DNA of 64,000 nucleotides from Streptomyces sp. Edi2 (GTDB lineage Bacteria; Actinomycetota; Actinomycetes; Streptomycetales; Streptomycetaceae): NCBI RefSeq assembly GCF_040253635.1, contig NZ_JBEJGX010000003.1, positions 7,341,501 to 7,405,500 of the forward strand, read 5' to 3'. Shown piece by piece: positions 61,363 to 64,000 of this stretch (position 1 is its first letter; each line of letters starts with the position of its first letter). The notes under the pieces were generated by a model. It saw only the letters and a program-made list of their open reading frames with translations, ran no database searches and was not told where the DNA came from. The position numbers and the translations under genes were made by a program.

Positions 61363-61415
61363 CCGGCAAGGGCCGGCGGGCGGGAGCTGGTATCCCTCCC
61401 GCCGGCCCTTGCCGG
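61363..61415. terminator. Bidirectional terminator closing the NRPS cluster
   Basis: An 18-bp perfect stem (CCGGCAAGGGCCGGCGGG and its complement) with a 17-base loop, which can itself pair (GGGAG/CTCCC), lies between the permease and the convergent secreted-protein gene. It marks a likely downstream boundary of the biosynthetic cluster. Confidence 0.88.
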
Positions 61416-61422
61416 TGGCGTC

Positions 61423-61767
61423 TCAGATCGCCTGGACGCTGCGGATGTAGAAGAGCATGCCCCAGCTCTCGCTGGCCCGGTACGTCGCGCCCGGCTCGAC
61501 CACGGCGTCCGCCGTGCCCTTGCAGTCGGTGCCGACGAAGACCTTGACCTTGCGGTCGGTCTTGTTGGTGACCAGGAGCCGGCCGTCGTTGTACCCGTTG
61601 GAGACGTTGTAGCACTTGCCGTTCTCCGGGTTGGAGACGTTCCGTTCGCCCTGGTACATGTGGACGTCTATGACGCCGGTGGCAGCCTGGGCGGGGCCGG
61701 TGCCGGCGAGCAGGGCGACCGCGGAAAAGGCAGCGAGGACGGGAGCGCGGTGACGGGTCTTGCGCAT
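61423..61767 (-). CDS. Small secreted protein, unknown function
   Basis: A 114-aa precursor with a Sec signal peptide (MRKTRHRAPVLAAFSAVALLAGTGPAQA, cleavage near 28). The mature part has VIDVHMYQGERNVSNPENGKCYN and VFVGTDCKGTADAVVEPG, with two cysteines likely in a disulfide. I do not recognise a catalytic family. ATG 61767 is chosen for its GAAGGGAAAACCC upstream; the longer frame to 62043 is not plausible. Confidence 0.8.
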   Translation of the reverse strand: MRKTRHRAPVLAAFSAVALLAGTGPAQAATGVIDVHMYQGERNVSNPENGKCYNVSNGYNDGRLLVTNKTDRKVKVFVGTDCKGTADAVVEPGATYRASESWGMLFYIRSVQAI

Positions 61768-62078
61768 GGGTTTTCCCTTCGGCGGATCGGTCTCGGCTGA
61801 TGAGTCTCGGCTGAGCGCTCGGGAATCCGAGCCGTCCGCCACCGTAGCCAGAGCCGTTATTCCCGCGTTATTTCGCGATTGTCGCCAAGTTGTCTGTCCC
61901 ACTGGGACGGGAGTGCCTGCACCGTACCTTCGGGCCCTCCGGCGCGCCTCCCTCGAAATAGCCAGTACCGGCCCCCCTTCCGGGGGCTCCGAATTCCCCC
62001 GTAGCAGCGATGCGCAGGAGCACCGTCGCCTGAGAACGTTCACGACAGAAAAGTTCCCGAGCCGGCGCCTGAAAGGCC

Positions 62079-62807
62079 ATGATGAAAACGAGATCCGCGT
62101 CGCACTCCGAATTCCGCACCTCCGTGATCACAAGGATCGGCGCCGCGGCATGGATTGTTGCCGTCGTGCAGTTCGTCGTCGTGCAGTTGGCCGTGGAGTC
62201 AGGCTGGCGCACTCCCTACAGCTGGGCGGAGAACAACATCAGCGATCTCGGCAATGTCAGCTGCCGGATGTGGGATGACTCCCGGCCTCGGTATGTGTGC
62301 TCGCCGCTGCACGAGGCCATGAACGCCGGCTTCGCCGTCCACGGTGGTCTACTGCTCGCCGGCATGCTGCTGACCGGACCCTGCTGGGGCCGCGGTGGGA
62401 TATCGGCAAGTTCCCGCATTCTGCTGGCCGTCGGTGCCGTTGGGTGGATTGTGGTCGGCCTTGTTCCCGCAGACGTCGACGAGAACCTTCATGTCGGGGG
62501 CGCGCTTCTCATCATGGGGCTGGGAAATCTCGGGCTCCTCCTCGCCGGATTTTCCTCCCGAGATTCCCTCTTCGGCAGGCGGCGAAGCGTAACCCTCTCC
62601 CTGGCTGTCGCCGCGGTGCTTGCGGCATGGATGTTCTTCGGTCAGCACGATCCCGGAATCGGGCTGGGCAGCCTGGAACGTATCGCCGCCTGCGCGCTGG
62701 ACGCGTGGAGCGTCGTCATGGCCCTTGCCATACTCCGTGCCCGCCGGCCGGACAACTCGGGCGGGATAACGACCCTTCGAAGCCATCACGCGCCGCGCTA
62801 TGGGTGA
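62079..62807 (+). CDS. DUF998-family membrane protein
   Basis: A 242-aa protein with six membrane helices. The signature NNISDLGNVSCRMWDDS lies between helices 1 and 2, and SRILLAVGAVGWIVVGLVPADVDENLHVGGALLIMGLGNLGLLLAG is the central run. DUF998 proteins are uncharacterised. AAAGG precedes ATG ATG at 62079/62082; either could start translation. Confidence 0.85.
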   Translation: MMKTRSASHSEFRTSVITRIGAAAWIVAVVQFVVVQLAVESGWRTPYSWAENNISDLGNVSCRMWDDSRPRYVCSPLHEAMNAGFAVHGGLLLAGMLLTGPCWGRGGISASSRILLAVGAVGWIVVGLVPADVDENLHVGGALLIMGLGNLGLLLAGFSSRDSLFGRRRSVTLSLAVAAVLAAWMFFGQHDPGIGLGSLERIAACALDAWSVVMALAILRARRPDNSGGITTLRSHHAPRYG

Positions 62808-63021
62808 CGACGCGTTGGGGGGCGTGCACTGAAGAGGCCATCTCGTGGCGCTGGGACAGGTGCTTGTCGGTCGTGGTGGGTGGAGCGTGGAGCTGTTGGT
62901 GCCCGATGAGCTGTGGGAGTGGCCGGCCGGGGGCCGGGGAGGACGTCTCTCGCGAGGGAACCAAGGGGGCGGCTTGCGGGCTCTCCTCCCATGAGCCACA
63001 CCTACGTTGGGGGACCGAGGA
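62808..63021. other. Intergenic stretch, no gene seen
   Basis: About 200 bases between the DUF998 gene and the lipoprotein gene. Open frames there look like shadows. No strong hairpin was found. Confidence 0.5.
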
Positions 63022-63705
63022 ATGAGTTCACGTACGGGCGACAGCCCTTTACTCCGGCGCATGGCGGTTGCCGTAACGGTGGCCGTGGGATGCGTGGCGG
63101 TATCGGCGTGCGGCCCGGACGGCATACCAGCCTCCGGCGGCGCACCGACCTCCGACGGCACACGCACATCAAGCCCGGCCGGCGAACGTCCCACAGCCTT
63201 ACCCGACTTCAGGAAGGCCTATGAGGCGGGGTACGCGGCAGGTCAAAAGCTCTATGGCGCGGGCGGCAAAGGCGCTGCGGTACGCGAGGTGGTGGGGGGT
63301 GGCTGTGCTCGTCGCGCCCTTGAGGCGGGAGCCGAGGCCGAACGGGACCGTGGGGCCTGGGTGAACGGCTGCCATGACGGGATCGGCGACGCCCCGCGGC
63401 ACCCCCCGGCCCATCCCCTCACCAAGCGGGAGTCGAACCCGCGGCTCCTCAAAGACTTCCGCGCGTGGGCCCGGCCCGAGGGTGATGCAGCGACCGCCCG
63501 TCATGCCGGCCGCGTCTTCACCGTCGAACTCACCGGCCACGACTATGACGTGGAAGTCTCCACCGACTACAACTCGCGAGCTGAGGCCGCAGAGTTCGCC
63601 GCCGCCTTCGTGGAGTGGTGGGACGCCGACGACGGGCCCGCGGTGGCGAGGAACCTCGTCATTCTCGACGCCCGCGACCATCGCCTCGCCACCAAGCGCC
63701 TGTGA
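63022..63705 (+). CDS. Putative lipoprotein, unknown function
   Basis: A 227-aa precursor. The signal and lipobox are clear: RRMAVAVTVAVGCVAVSAC, with Cys at about 30 as the lipidated residue. The mature part has an Ala/Gly-rich segment (FRKAYEAGYAAGQKLYGAGGKG), then paired Cys at GGGCARRAL and NGCHDG. The C-terminal domain has VFTVELTGHDYDVEVSTDYNSRAEAAEFAAAFVEWW. ATG 63022 follows GGGGGACCGAGGA. No enzymatic family is recognised. Confidence 0.8.
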   Translation: MSSRTGDSPLLRRMAVAVTVAVGCVAVSACGPDGIPASGGAPTSDGTRTSSPAGERPTALPDFRKAYEAGYAAGQKLYGAGGKGAAVREVVGGGCARRALEAGAEAERDRGAWVNGCHDGIGDAPRHPPAHPLTKRESNPRLLKDFRAWARPEGDAATARHAGRVFTVELTGHDYDVEVSTDYNSRAEAAEFAAAFVEWWDADDGPAVARNLVILDARDHRLATKRL

Positions 63706-63873
63706 AGACGGAAGACCGCACATCACGGCCTCGGACCCATCAGATGTCCCCTAAGGGCGGCCCCCGTCATACTTGAGAGCTACCCGGGCAGTGAGCTCTT
63801 GAGGGTGACGCGCGAAGCGGGCGCGGGAAATAGCGTCTTTCCTGTCATCGAAGTGAGCAGGAAGGCGGGTCTC

Positions 63874-64000
63874 GTGCGAGCATCCGTGGTGCGCCGTGCG
63901 TTCGCGGTCTGCGTGGCCGCCGGTGCGATGGTCTTCTCCGTCGCCGCGGCTTCTGGTTCGGCGGCCAACGCCATGCCCGCCCCGCCGCGGCTGCCCGCCG
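63874..64000 (+). CDS. Start of an exported protein (cut by window end)
   Basis: From GTG 63874 (AGGAAGG eight bases ahead) the frame reads VRASVVRRAFAVCVAAGAMVFSVAAASGSAANAMPAPP. It is a classical Sec signal peptide with cleavage near ANA or SAA. The rest lies beyond the window, so no function can be assigned. It is the only evidence of the next gene. Confidence 0.6.
   Translation, partial: MRASVVRRAFAVCVAAGAMVFSVAAASGSAANAMPAPPRLPA

Noticed and set aside
1..64000. CRISPR array
   Set aside because: No series of direct repeats with regular unique spacers; the tandem repeats found are contiguous or only three to four units.

Overview
The window is very GC-rich, has densely packed genes with third-position G/C bias, uses many GTG starts, and carries families typical of Streptomyces: DUF6479, an XRE-DUF2690 regulator, a frameshifted LAL-type LuxR regulator, a WYL regulator, a HelR-type helicase behind a rifamycin-associated element, and an NRPS cluster. 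It is best read as a chromosomal segment of a Streptomyces or close relative. I found no rRNA, convincing tRNA or CRISPR array.

Layout. 1-1336 is the end of a urease accessory set (ureG partial, ureD). 1337-2004 holds transposase debris. 2005-13555 is one minus-strand operon of four large uncharacterised proteins (1432, 754, 1271 and 377 aa). The first carries a DUF6603-like C-terminal region; none has a visible signal peptide or membrane segment. This is the least explained block in the window. 13556-18470 is a decayed stretch: transporter and hypothetical-gene remnants, a frameshifted repeat protein, short repeats, strong terminators, one possible structured RNA and only two apparently intact genes. 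18588-22814 has a secreted lectin/aerolysin-like protein and a LAL regulator broken by two frameshifts. 22994-27163 has a drug-efflux MFS gene divergent from a TetR gene, then a ferredoxin/P450 pair read toward it, with related operator-like sites. 27640-32104 carries small regulatory and secreted proteins and a WYL regulator divergent from a VOC protein, with four tandem repeats between them.

32238-42420 runs on the plus strand: a FUSC/aromatic-acid-exporter-like protein, a ThDP enzyme of the pyruvate oxidase type, a glutamate-synthase-domain membrane flavoprotein, and a three-gene formate dehydrogenase (Mo catalytic subunit, Fe-S subunit, NrfD-type anchor) linked by ATGA overlaps. Opposing it, 47294-43467 is a six-gene, fully translationally coupled Mrp/Mbh-type cation/proton antiporter module. 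The two sets could form a formate-linked energy-conserving neighbourhood, but that is inference.

47537-49831 is helR with its rifamycin-associated element. 49887-51889 is a two-component system. 52071-61306 is a compact biosynthetic cluster, all on the plus strand: a condensation-like/adenylation/carrier NRPS protein, a SyrP-like and a VioC/AsnO-like Fe(II)/2-oxoglutarate oxygenase, SbnB and SbnA for L-2,3-diaminopropionate, an MbtH protein, and a DrrA/DrrB-type exporter. It predicts a small diaminopropionate-containing, hydroxylated product that is exported; no thioesterase or second module is present. The window ends with small secreted or membrane proteins and a truncated exported protein.
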